Assembly (NCBI RefSeq): GCF_004403395.1
Contig: NZ_SOGN01000041.1
Coordinates: 16,288-80,287 of the forward strand
Reading direction: 5' to 3'
DNA from: Cryobacterium cheniae
GTDB lineage: Bacteria > Actinomycetota > Actinomycetes > Actinomycetales > Microbacteriaceae
DNA length: 64,000 bases
Each line of letters begins with the position of its first letter. The stretch's first letter is position 1. Below, piece by piece: positions 27,438 through 35,503 of this stretch. Under the pieces are notes generated by a model. That model had not been told where the DNA came from. It was given only the letters and a program-made list of their open reading frames with translations, and ran no database searches. The translations under genes and the position numbers were made by a program.

Positions 27438-27491
27438 CGTTGTGTTCTTAGTTTTGTATTAGCCTATCAATACAAGCATAAGTACACAACG
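27438..27491 (-). promoter_or_regulatory. Long palindromic operator/promoter of the GntR operon
   Basis: A 54-base inverted repeat centred at 27464.5. Matching parts are CGTTGTGT/ACACAACG (outer arms), CTTA/TAAG (27447-27450 with 27479-27482) and TTGTATT/AATACAA (inner arms, 8-base spacer). It ends 11 bases before the start codon of the membrane-protein gene. TTGTGT, TTGTAT and TAGGCT hexamers on the minus strand could be promoter elements. YtrA regulators bind long palindromes of this kind, so self-repression is likely. Confidence 0.75.
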
Positions 27492-27513
27492 AGGATTCCA
27501 GCCGGCGGGCGAC

Positions 27514-27912
27514 CTATTGCCGCGCCATATGCGCCCGCAGCTCGGCCTCCGGGTCGGAGAGCAGTTCACCGCTGATGTCCACGGTCGCCTCGCGGATCGT
27601 GCCGGTGAACTTGAACGGGCTCGTGAACTCCCGCGTGACCGGGAGCCGGGGTTGGCGCTGCAGGTCAGGACGCCCGGGTTCAGCGCGAACGGGGACGGTG
27701 ACCGGCGCCTCGGCGTCGGCGACGAGCGCGCCGTCCAGGTAGAGCTGCATCCGGCCCGGCGTACCCTTGCCTGCCGTCAGGTCGGGTGGTCCGGTCGACT
27801 CGAACTCGAAGTCGAGTTCGCGCGTCCCGGTCGGCAGGATGTCAGGGCAGGAGACGGGATAGAGTTCGCCCACGACGGAATTGTGCACGTAATGCGTCGC
27901 CGACCTTGACAT
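27514..27912 (-). pseudogene. Arylsulfatase C-terminal remnant
   Basis: The 132-residue frame resembles only the last sixth of large arylsulfatases: LPTGTRELDFEFESTGPPDL, GKGTPGRMQLYLDGALV, REFTSPFKFTGTIREATVDIS, ending RAHMARQ. The catalytic sulfatase domain with the Cys/Ser-x-Pro-x-Arg motif is missing, and only about 80 bases lie between this frame and the next gene, so it is not elsewhere in the window. There is no clear ribosome site. A remnant of a deleted gene is the simplest reading. Confidence 0.7.
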
Positions 27913-27950
27913 CGAACGATGAACCCGCGGCCGGGCACGCGCCGCCCGGC

Positions 27951-28000
27951 TCGGCTCAGCCCGGCTCAGCCCGGCTCAGCCCGGCTCAGCCCGGCTCAGC
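27951..28000. repeat. Five tandem 10-base repeats
   Basis: CCGGCTCAGC is repeated four times (27961-28000) after one variant copy (TCGGCTCAGC, 27951-27960). The last copy overlaps the stop codon of the DUF1294 gene (27996-27998). A simple slippage-prone tract between two gene ends. No protein-coding role is seen. Confidence 0.9.
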
Positions 28001-28442
28001 CGGCCAGCATGCCCGGCAGCAGCGGCGAGAAGATCACCACGAAAGCCACCAGGTTCAGGGCCACCGTGCCCCAGAACGCCTGCCGGAAACTGGCCTTCTT
28101 CGTCTTGTGCCGCAGCACCTGCTGGGCCACGATCGCACCCGGCCAGCCGCCGGCGAACCCGAGGAGCAGCAGCGTGTTCTCCGGCACCCGCCAGCGCGCC
28201 GCGACCGCGGCGGACTTGTCCACGGCGTAGACGACAAAGCAGGCGAGGCTGAGGGCCAGGTAGAACGCGGCCACCCAGATCGAAACCGGCCGGTAGGCGT
28301 CGACGACGAGGTAGGTCGCCACGAAGGCGACGATGGCGAGGTAGGCGACGGCTCCCGAACCGGTGCGGGTGGGCATCCGTCGCCGCGTGCCGGTCTGACT
28401 GCCGGGCCGGGACTTCCTCCGGGGCATGGATCTCGTTTTCAT
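27996..28442 (-). CDS. DUF1294 membrane protein
   Basis: A 148-residue protein with a basic N-terminus of about 28 residues and three to four helices. The family signature is clear: VDKSAAVAARWRVPENTLLLLGFAGGWPGAI, AQQVLRHKTKKASFRQAFW and a final helix. Many relatives carry an N-terminal cold-shock domain, but here only a short Arg/Lys-rich tail is present. A start at the ATG at 28427 (MPRRKSR) is also possible. Function unknown. Confidence 0.88.
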   Translation of the reverse strand: MKTRSMPRRKSRPGSQTGTRRRMPTRTGSGAVAYLAIVAFVATYLVVDAYRPVSIWVAAFYLALSLACFVVYAVDKSAAVAARWRVPENTLLLLGFAGGWPGAIVAQQVLRHKTKKASFRQAFWGTVALNLVAFVVIFSPLLPGMLAG

Positions 28443-28476
28443 CTCGGTCTCATCTCGGTCTCTCGGCTGCGGCGGC

Positions 28477-29808
28477 TCAGTCGAGGAAGTCGCGCACGAC
28501 GGTGTCGAGGGCCGCGACCGTCAGCGCGATCGAGCCGATGTCGATGCGCTCGTCGTTGCCGTGGAACAGCTGCCGGAAGGTGCCGTAGTCCCAGTGCCGG
28601 CTGAGCAGCGCAAAGCCGTAGGCGGGGATGCCGCGACGGCGGTAGAACCTCGCATCGGAGCCGCCGACGCTGAGCACCGGGAGCAGGTCGGCGTCGGGGT
28701 AGGCCCGGCGCACGGCCTTGCCGAGCGAGCGGAACAGCGGCGTGTCGACCGCCGACCGGGTGGCGGCGGCGAAATCGTCGCCCTCGATGGTGACGTCGTC
28801 GGCCAGGTCGCCGAGCGCGTCGCGCAGGTACGCGTCGACGTCGGTGGCCGCCAGATCGGGCAGGACCCGGATGTCGAGCGTGATGGTCGCCAGCGCGGGG
28901 ATGACGTTGTCCTTCACCCCTGCCCGCACGATGTTGGGTGAGATGGTGGTGTGGGTGGAGGCGTGGGCGAAGCCGGCCAGGCTGCCGAGTTCGTTCAGGG
29001 CGTCGTCGATCCGGTGCGGGTCCAGCAGTCGCGCGGCGAGGGTGGGGTCCAGTTCGAGGGCCTGCACGTAGCGGCGCCAATCCGCGGTGATCTGCACCGG
29101 GGCGCGGTACCGGGCCAGGCGGGTCACCGCATCCGCCGCGATCACGGCCGCGTTGCGGGCACCCCACGGGGCCGACCCGTGGCCGGGTGTGCCGCGCACC
29201 GACAGGCGCCGCCCGGCGATGCCCTTCTCGCCGACGGCCGTCGAGATCAGCGGCCGCGGCCCGACCATGGCCCCGCCGGATTCGGTCAGCACCGCGTCGG
29301 CGTCGATCAGGTCGAGCCGGTTCTCGGTCAGCCACTCCACACCGAAGCGGCTGCCGTCTTCCTCGTCCGCGACCGCGGCGAAGATGAGGTCGCCGCGCGG
29401 CCGGTACGGTCCGGTCGCGATGGCCCGGGTGACGACGGCATAGGCGGCGGTCAGGTAAAGCATGTCGAGGGCGCCGCGCCCCCAGATCTCGCCGTCGACG
29501 ATCTCGGCGCCGAACGGATCGCGGGTCCAGCCGCCGTCATCGACCGGCACGACGTCGAGGTGGCCGACCAGGGCGAGGGTGGGGGCCGTGGAGTCGGTGC
29601 CCCGGATGCGCGCGATCAGGGAGGCGCGCCCCGGATGCGGTTCGACGACCTCGAGGTCGAGTCCGGACCCGGCGAAGAACCCCTCGAGCGTGCGCACGCT
29701 GCGGATCTCGCCGCCCGAATCGGGAGTGCCGTCATTGACGCAGGCGTTGCGGATGAGATCGCGCAACAGGTCCACCGTCTGGCGGGTGAGGGCTTCCTGG
29801 CCACTCAT
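28477..29808 (-). CDS. M20-family metallopeptidase
   Basis: A 443-residue zinc peptidase or deacylase. Metal-site motifs: LVGHLDVVPVD (His, Asp), WGRGALDML (bridging Asp), ADEEDGSRFG (catalytic and ligand Glu) and, near the C-terminus, the HGNDE His. The dimerisation domain with TPGHGSAPWG lies in the middle. The family hydrolyses dipeptides, N-acyl amino acids or related amides. This sequence is of the ArgE/DapE/CPG2-like group without a sure substrate. It lies alone, with 34 bases to the DUF1294 gene. Confidence 0.9.
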   Translation of the reverse strand: MSGQEALTRQTVDLLRDLIRNACVNDGTPDSGGEIRSVRTLEGFFAGSGLDLEVVEPHPGRASLIARIRGTDSTAPTLALVGHLDVVPVDDGGWTRDPFGAEIVDGEIWGRGALDMLYLTAAYAVVTRAIATGPYRPRGDLIFAAVADEEDGSRFGVEWLTENRLDLIDADAVLTESGGAMVGPRPLISTAVGEKGIAGRRLSVRGTPGHGSAPWGARNAAVIAADAVTRLARYRAPVQITADWRRYVQALELDPTLAARLLDPHRIDDALNELGSLAGFAHASTHTTISPNIVRAGVKDNVIPALATITLDIRVLPDLAATDVDAYLRDALGDLADDVTIEGDDFAAATRSAVDTPLFRSLGKAVRRAYPDADLLPVLSVGGSDARFYRRRGIPAYGFALLSRHWDYGTFRQLFHGNDERIDIGSIALTVAALDTVVRDFLD

Positions 29809-29884
29809 GCGCGCGCTCGGCGGAGATGGTGCGCGGCAGTCGATTCCATGGTGGCGGCCAGTCCTTTTGTAAAGTGCCTGAACT

Positions 29885-30457
29885 CTACCCGGTGAGGTCG
29901 GCCGCGGCGGACGCCTGGGCGGCGGCCGCGCGCGAAATCGAGTAGCGGATGTGCACCCGCAACGGCGAGCCGACGGGGATCTTCGGATGCTGGAACTCGG
30001 CCGTCGCGGTCATCCCGAGTCGTTCCATCACGGCCCGCGACGGTTCGTTGATGACCGCCGTGATCGCGTGCACCTGTTCGAGTTCGAGCCGACCGAAGGC
30101 GAAATCGAGGGCCGCCCGGGCTGCCTCGGTGGCGTAGCCCTGGCCCCAGGACGCGCGGGACAGCCTCCAGCCGACCTCGATCCCACCGGGGCCGGGGAGG
30201 AACGCGGGCACGGGTGCGAGCCCGGTGAAGCCGAGGAAATCGCCCGTCGACCGTTTCTCGAGCGCCCAGAGCCCGTAGCCGTGCGTGTCGAAGAGCCGGT
30301 CGGCCCGGGCGGCGAGCGCGTCGCTCTCGGTCCGGGCGAGGAGTGCCGGGAAGTACCGCATCACCTCCGGGTCCTGCCCCATCGCGGCGAACGGCGCCAG
30401 GTCTGACTCGCGCCAGCGGCGCAGCAGGAGGCGGAGGGTGCGAATCTCGAGCGGCAT
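29885..30457 (-). CDS. GNAT acetyltransferase (RimJ/RimL type)
   Basis: A 190-residue acetyltransferase starting MPLEIRTLRLLLRRWRESDLAPFAAM, the typical RimJ/RimL opening. It continues with IEVGWRLSRASWGQGYATEAARAAL (acetyl-CoA pyrophosphate loop) and INEPSRAVMERLGM. The target may be a protein N-terminus or a small amine. A TAGTCT hexamer close to the ATG suggests a leaderless transcript. Confidence 0.9.
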   Translation of the reverse strand: MPLEIRTLRLLLRRWRESDLAPFAAMGQDPEVMRYFPALLARTESDALAARADRLFDTHGYGLWALEKRSTGDFLGFTGLAPVPAFLPGPGGIEVGWRLSRASWGQGYATEAARAALDFAFGRLELEQVHAITAVINEPSRAVMERLGMTATAEFQHPKIPVGSPLRVHIRYSISRAAAAQASAAADLTG

Positions 30458-30499
30458 CCGTCCAGACTAGTGACCCGGGCATCCGGGTGCTGAGCCGGG

Positions 30500-31267
30500 T
30501 CAGGCGGCCAGCGGGTCGGCGACGCGAGCCTCGGCGAGCTGAGACTGCAGGGCGGCCAGCAGCAGCGGAAGCTGCTCCGCCGGGGAATCCGGCGCCTCCG
30601 GGTGCCACTGCACGCCCGTGATCGGCGCGGACTCGTGTTCGACCGCCTCGACGAGGCCGTCGGGAGCCACCCCGGCCGGGACCAGGCCGGCGCCGAGGCG
30701 GTCGACGCTCTGGTGGTGGGCGCTCTGCACCGAGATGCCGGCCTGGCCGAGGCTTCGGCGCAGGCTACTGCCGGGCAGCAGGCGCACGGCGTGCTCGCGC
30801 AGGATCTGGTCGATGGGCACGTCGACGTTGCGGTGGAGGCCCTCCTCGATGTGCTGCACGATGGTTCCGCCGAGGGCGACGTTGATGATCTGCAGGCCGC
30901 GGCAGATGCCCAGCAGCGGGGTGGCCCGGTCGAGGGCGCGCCGCACGAGGGCGATCTGCCCGGCGTCGGCCACCGCGAAGTGACGGGTCTCCCCCGGATA
31001 GCCGGTGCCGCCGCCGTAGAACCGCGGGTCGATGTCTTCGCCACCCATGATCAGGATGGCGTCGCAGTCATCCGTCGCCGCCAGCAGTTCGGCCGGCGTG
31101 CGGTCGGCGGCCGCCAGCCGGGAGACCGACCAGCCGCCGTGTTCGGCGGCGTCGGCGGCGGCGGCATTGAGCAGCTGCACCTTCGCGTGGTACGCGGGCC
31201 GGTCGGGGCGGTGGCGGGTGACTTCGACGACCGCGATCCGCGGAGCCATGGAGAACGAACGGGTCAT
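30500..31267 (-). CDS. Class I glutamine amidotransferase-like hydrolase (peptidase C26, PuuD-like)
   Basis: A 255-residue enzyme of the gamma-glutamyl-GABA hydrolase type. The nucleophile elbow is LLGICRGLQIINVALGG (Cys), and ITGVQWHPEAP supplies His and Glu of the triad. MGGEDIDPRFYGG is also family-typical. The ATG at 31267 has a perfect GGAGGCCGACC site, and the open frame upstream is not family-like. No puuA/puuC partners are near, so putrescine catabolism is possible but unsupported by context. Confidence 0.9.
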   Translation of the reverse strand: MTRSFSMAPRIAVVEVTRHRPDRPAYHAKVQLLNAAAADAAEHGGWSVSRLAAADRTPAELLAATDDCDAILIMGGEDIDPRFYGGGTGYPGETRHFAVADAGQIALVRRALDRATPLLGICRGLQIINVALGGTIVQHIEEGLHRNVDVPIDQILREHAVRLLPGSSLRRSLGQAGISVQSAHHQSVDRLGAGLVPAGVAPDGLVEAVEHESAPITGVQWHPEAPDSPAEQLPLLLAALQSQLAEARVADPLAA

Positions 31268-31461
31268 GGTCGGCCTCCGGAGGTCGGATTCTGTGGTGTC
31301 CGCGTGCGCGGTTACCGCGGTTGGGGTGTGGACCCAGTCTGGGGACAGCGGGCCGGCACCGCCAGCCGGCCGTAACAGTGGGCAATGGTGCCTCTGGCGC
31401 GTGGACGGTGGACGGGCCTGCTTCGCCGTTCTATGCTCGGCAGAGGAACGCCGGAGAAGCG

Positions 31462-33561
31462 ATGGTTGGTGTGAGGATGGGGTCCATGCGGTCACGGTGG
31501 TTGATTCCGGTCGCGGTTGCGGCGGTTGTGAGCTTTTCGATGTCCAGCGCGTGGGCGCCCACGGCGGCCTGGGCTGAAGACCCGGTCGACTTCGGGGCCA
31601 GTCATATCGTGGACACGGTCGACGCCGTCACCGACCGCGCGGACGAAGTCACCGCCGCGTTCGATGAGCTCTATTCCGAGACCGGTGCCGACCTCTTCGT
31701 GGCCTACGTCGACAGTTTCACCGGGGTCGAGGACCGCGAGCAGTGGGCCGACCAGACGGCCGACAACAACGGCTTCGGCACCAACGACGTGCTGCTGGCC
31801 GTGGCGACGGACGACCGCCAGTACCAGCTGTCGGTGGCCCCCGACTCGGCGCTGACGGATGCCCAGCTCCGGGAGATCGAAACCGTCGCCATCGAGCCGG
31901 CCCTGCGCCAGAACGATTGGGCGGGCGCCGCGATCAGCGCAGCCGAGGGGGTCTCCGCGGCTCTCCAGGGCGAACCGGTCGCTCCGGGCGAGATCAGCCC
32001 CGGAAACGAAAGCCCCGGCGGTGCCGGCGGATTGCTCATCGTCGTGTTCGTGGTCATCGCCGTGCTCGTGCTCCTTGTCGTCGGCGCGGTCATCCTGCTC
32101 GCCCGCCGCGGTGGCAGGAAGTCCCTCCCGGCCGGCGCCGCAGCGCCGACCGGGTTGCAGGCCCTGACGACCCCCGAGCTCAAGCGGCGCGCCTCGAGCA
32201 CCCTCGTGCAGACCGACGACGCGATCCGTTCCAGCGAGCAGGAGCTCGGTTTCGCGGTCGCCCAGTACGGCACGGAGGCCACCACCGCCTTCCAGGCTGC
32301 GCTCGAAACGGCCAGGAACCAGCTCAGCCAGGCGTTCACCCTGCAGCAGAAACTCGACGATGCCGAGCCCGACTCCGAAGAGCAGGAGCGGGCCTGGTAC
32401 GCCGCGATCATCGACCTCTGCAGCCAGGCCAACCTCACCCTCGACGCGCAGACCGACGACTTCGACGAACTGCGACAGTTGGAGAAGAACGCTCCGGCGG
32501 TCGCCGCCACCGTGTCCCGGGGCGCCGATGCGGTGCGGGCCCGCCTCGGCGGCAGCGAGGAGAGCCTGGCGGGGCTGGCCGCCCGCTACACCGACGCGAC
32601 GCTCGGCACGGTCGCCGACAACCCCGCCGAGACTCGGGAACGCCTCGCCTTCACGGACACCGCCCTGGCCCGCGCCGCCACCCGGCTGGGTGCCGGCGAG
32701 ACGGCGGCGGCCGCCGTGGACATCCGTGCGGCCGAGGAATCGGTCGACCAGGCACGAATGCTGCTGGACGCCGTGGACCGCCTCGGCACCGACCTCGCCG
32801 CCGCAACCCAGCGGATGGCGGCCACGGTCGCCGAACTGCAGACCGATCTGGTGACCGCGCGCGGCCTGCCCGCGTCGACCGAGGCTGCCGCCGCGCTGCC
32901 GGGGGTGATCGGCCACACCGAACAGACCCTCGCCGACGTGCGCGCCCGGTCCGCGGCCGGCCGGATCAACCCGCTCGAGCTGATGGCGGGGCTCGACGCC
33001 GCCAACAACCAGATGGATGCCGCGCTGCAGGGCGTGCGGGACGCCGAGGCACGCGCCCAGCGCGCCCGGGCCGCCCTGAACCAGAACCTGCTCGCCGCGC
33101 GCGGGCAGGTGTCGGCCGCCGAAGACTTCATCTCCGCCCGACGAGGGGCCGTGGGCGCGGAGGCGCGCACCCGGCTCGCCGAAGCCGGACGGGTCCTCGT
33201 GGAGGCCGAATCACTGGCCACCGCCGACCCGGATGCCGCCCTGGCCGCCTCGCAACGGGCCAACTCCCTCGCCGCGGCCGCCATCGCCCGCGCCCGGGAC
33301 GACGTCGACGGGTTCGCCGGTCAGGTTCCGGGCGGCTACGGCCCCGGTCACCAAACCGGCGGCAGCGGCGGCAACGGGGTGATGGGGGCCGTGCTCGGCG
33401 GCATCCTGATCAACACGATCCTCTCCGGCGGCGGCGGGGGCGGCATGTTCGGCGGAGGCGGAGGCGGCGGTCGCCGCGGCGGGGGCGGCGGCTTCGGCAT
33501 GCCCGGCGGATTCGGCGGGGCCGGATCCCGTTCGCGCCGCGGCGGAGGCGGGCGGTTCTAG
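31462..33561 (+). CDS. TPM-domain membrane protein with glycine-rich tail
   Basis: A 699-residue exported protein. A signal peptide (SRWLIPVAVAAVVSFSMSSAWAPTAAWA) is followed by a TPM domain (about 33-175: VDFGASHIVDTVDAV, FVAYVDSFTG, NDVLLAVATDDRQYQLSV), a transmembrane helix (about 190-215, LLIVVFVVIAVLVLLVVGAVILL), a long Ala-rich helical region (about 235-620) and a Gly/Arg-rich tail (GGGGGGMFGGGGGGGRRGGGG). TPM proteins have been tied to photosystem repair in plants and remain poorly understood in bacteria. The ATG at 31462 has GGAG upstream. The pspA gene follows 138 bases later. Confidence 0.9.
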   Translation: MVGVRMGSMRSRWLIPVAVAAVVSFSMSSAWAPTAAWAEDPVDFGASHIVDTVDAVTDRADEVTAAFDELYSETGADLFVAYVDSFTGVEDREQWADQTADNNGFGTNDVLLAVATDDRQYQLSVAPDSALTDAQLREIETVAIEPALRQNDWAGAAISAAEGVSAALQGEPVAPGEISPGNESPGGAGGLLIVVFVVIAVLVLLVVGAVILLARRGGRKSLPAGAAAPTGLQALTTPELKRRASSTLVQTDDAIRSSEQELGFAVAQYGTEATTAFQAALETARNQLSQAFTLQQKLDDAEPDSEEQERAWYAAIIDLCSQANLTLDAQTDDFDELRQLEKNAPAVAATVSRGADAVRARLGGSEESLAGLAARYTDATLGTVADNPAETRERLAFTDTALARAATRLGAGETAAAAVDIRAAEESVDQARMLLDAVDRLGTDLAAATQRMAATVAELQTDLVTARGLPASTEAAAALPGVIGHTEQTLADVRARSAAGRINPLELMAGLDAANNQMDAALQGVRDAEARAQRARAALNQNLLAARGQVSAAEDFISARRGAVGAEARTRLAEAGRVLVEAESLATADPDAALAASQRANSLAAAAIARARDDVDGFAGQVPGGYGPGHQTGGSGGNGVMGAVLGGILINTILSGGGGGGMFGGGGGGGRRGGGGGFGMPGGFGGAGSRSRRGGGGRF

Positions 33562-33699
33562 ACACCGGACCCCTCGCATCCGCCGGGCATGCCGAAACAG
33601 CAGCCCGGCGCCCCGCCCGGGGCCCACGCACGACTCGACCAGCACAAACCGACACAATGGAGGCATCCGCTGCTCCGGAACTCGAAAGGACACCGCACA

Positions 33700-34431
33700 A
33701 TGACGAAACAATCCATCTTCGGCCGAATTTCCCAGCTGACCAAAGCGAACATCAACTCAATCCTGGACTCCGCCGAAGACCCGAAGAAGATGCTCGACCA
33801 GATGGTGCGCGACTACACCAACAGCATCGCCGACGCGGAGAGCGCGATCGCCGAGACGATCGGCAACCTGCGCCTGCTCGAGGACGACTACCGGGAAGAC
33901 GTGGAAGCCGCGACCGAGTGGGGCGGCAAGGCCCTGGCCGCGAGCCGCAAAGCCGACGAGCTGCGTGCCGCCGGTAACACGGCCGACGCCGACCGCTTCG
34001 ACAACCTCGCCAAGATGGCCCTCGGCCGCCAGCTGCAGTCCGAGAAGGAGGCGAAGATCGCCGAACCTCAGATCGCCTCGCAGACGGCCGTCGTGGCCCA
34101 GCTCAAGGACGGCCTCAACAAGATGAAGGAGAAGCTGAACCAGCTCTCCGCCAAGCGCAGCGAACTGATCGCTCGGTCGAAGACCGCCGAGGCGCAGACC
34201 AGGGTGATGGATGCCGTCAAGAGCATCGACATCATGGATCCGACCAGCGAGGTCAGCCGTTTCGAGGACAAGATCCGCCGCGAGGAGGCCCGCGTGCGCG
34301 GTGCCCACGAACTGGCCGCGTCGAGCCTGGACGCCCAGTTCGAAAGCCTCGACGACCTCGGCGAACTCACCGAGGTCGACGCTCGCCTCGCCGCGCTCAA
34401 GTCCGGCGGAACCAGCTCCATCACGCAGTAG
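33700..34431 (+). CDS. pspA: PspA/IM30-family phage-shock-type membrane protein
   Basis: A 243-residue peripheral membrane protein made almost wholly of coiled-coil helices, with the amphipathic N-terminus MTKQSIFGRISQLTKANINSILD and EDPKKMLDQMVRDYTNSI, which is the family signature. PspA-type proteins bind stressed membranes and form scaffolds. GAAAGGA precedes the ATG at 33700, and the frame upstream is not family-like. It follows the TPM gene and is ended by a strong hairpin, so the pair may form one unit for envelope maintenance. Confidence 0.94.
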   Translation: MTKQSIFGRISQLTKANINSILDSAEDPKKMLDQMVRDYTNSIADAESAIAETIGNLRLLEDDYREDVEAATEWGGKALAASRKADELRAAGNTADADRFDNLAKMALGRQLQSEKEAKIAEPQIASQTAVVAQLKDGLNKMKEKLNQLSAKRSELIARSKTAEAQTRVMDAVKSIDIMDPTSEVSRFEDKIRREEARVRGAHELAASSLDAQFESLDDLGELTEVDARLAALKSGGTSSITQ

Positions 34432-34446
34432 CGGCCGCTACCCGCA

Positions 34447-34487
34447 CAGAGGGGCGCCGACGGGAGCATCCCATCGGCGCCCCTCTG
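34447..34487 (+). terminator. Strong hairpin after pspA
   Basis: CAGAGGGGCGCCGA and TCGGCGCCCCTCTG form an almost perfect stem of 18 or more pairs with a short loop, starting 15 bases after the pspA stop. There is no T-run, as is common for actinobacterial terminators. It separates pspA from the ureohydrolase-like gene. Confidence 0.8.
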
Positions 34488-34575
34488 CGTTCGGGGCAGC
34501 TCATCGGGCGTTCGGGGCCGCCCGATCCGCCACGAAAACCCCGCGCGCGGGGAAGGTCTGGGAGCATACTGAAGT

Positions 34576-35409
34576 ATGGCTCCCACCTTCGTTGTTGTGC
34601 CGCAGTGGCAGGGTTCGGTTTCTCCGCGCGCGATGCGCCTGAGCGACGGGGCGGAGGCGATCCGAGGCGATCTTCCCTCCTCCGTCACCCACCAAGTGCC
34701 CGTGCCGGCCGAGGCCGGCGATGCTCTCAACACCGGAATCGACCGCTTCTCGACCCTGGTCATGGTGCGCGAACGACTCGCGGCCGCGCTGCCCGGCCGT
34801 GACGGACCGGTGCTCACGATCGGCGGCGACAACGGGGTGTCACTGGCGGCCGTCGAGCACGCGTCGCGGCGGCATCCGGATGACCTCGCCGTGGTCTGGC
34901 TGGACGCCCACGCCGCCCTGCACACCCCCGAGACCTCCTCCTCCCGCGGTTTCACCGGCATGGTGCTGCGCGCCATCACCGGCGAGGGCGCCGAGGGGCT
35001 GACCCTCGACGCGGACGTGTGCATTCCGCTGGAGCGCGTCGTCATCGGCGGCGTGCGCGACCTCGACCCGGCCGAGGACGCGCTGATCCAGGAACGTGGG
35101 ATCGTGAGCCTCCCGGTCGACGACCTCGACTCCCCCGGCGCCCTCGTCGCTGCCCTGCACGCCACCGGCGTGCAGAACTTCTACCTGCATCTCGACCTGG
35201 ACGTGCTCGACCCGTCGGCGTTGGACGGCCTCGCCGACCTCTACCCGTTCGGGCTGAGCGTCGAGTCCCTGAACCGGCTGATCACCGCCCTGCGCGCCGA
35301 ATTCGAGCTGGCCGGCGCCACCATCGCCGGATTCGCCCCGGCCTCGCCGGAGGCCGCCACCGACGACCTGCCGAGCATCCTGCGCATCATCGGCGCGCTC
35401 ACCCGCTGA
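34576..35409 (+). CDS. Ureohydrolase-fold (arginase/agmatinase family) protein with altered metal site
   Basis: A 277-residue member of the arginase fold. The core motifs align, but two ligands differ: IGGDNGVS has Asn86 where arginases have His (GGDHS), and WLDAHAALHTPE keeps Asp110 and His112 but has Ala114 for the third Asp (DAHxD). The last motif LHLDLDVLDP (Asp207, Asp209) is intact. In arginases the His and the third Asp hold the first manganese, so this protein may bind one metal or none. It could be a non-catalytic relative or use another chemistry. The surrounding genes do not point to arginine metabolism. Confidence 0.85.
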   Translation: MAPTFVVVPQWQGSVSPRAMRLSDGAEAIRGDLPSSVTHQVPVPAEAGDALNTGIDRFSTLVMVRERLAAALPGRDGPVLTIGGDNGVSLAAVEHASRRHPDDLAVVWLDAHAALHTPETSSSRGFTGMVLRAITGEGAEGLTLDADVCIPLERVVIGGVRDLDPAEDALIQERGIVSLPVDDLDSPGALVAALHATGVQNFYLHLDLDVLDPSALDGLADLYPFGLSVESLNRLITALRAEFELAGATIAGFAPASPEAATDDLPSILRIIGALTR

Positions 35410-35503
35410 GTTCCGCGACTCGAAAGTGCTGGTCGGGGGGCTGCCCCGCGCGGCCTTAGCATGGGATCGACGCGCCAGCGTCACGAGGCCAAGGGAGGCA
35501 TCC

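Noticed and set aside
27951-28000. CRISPR-like array
   Set aside because: The 10-base units are directly abutting with no spacers, so they are a simple tandem repeat.
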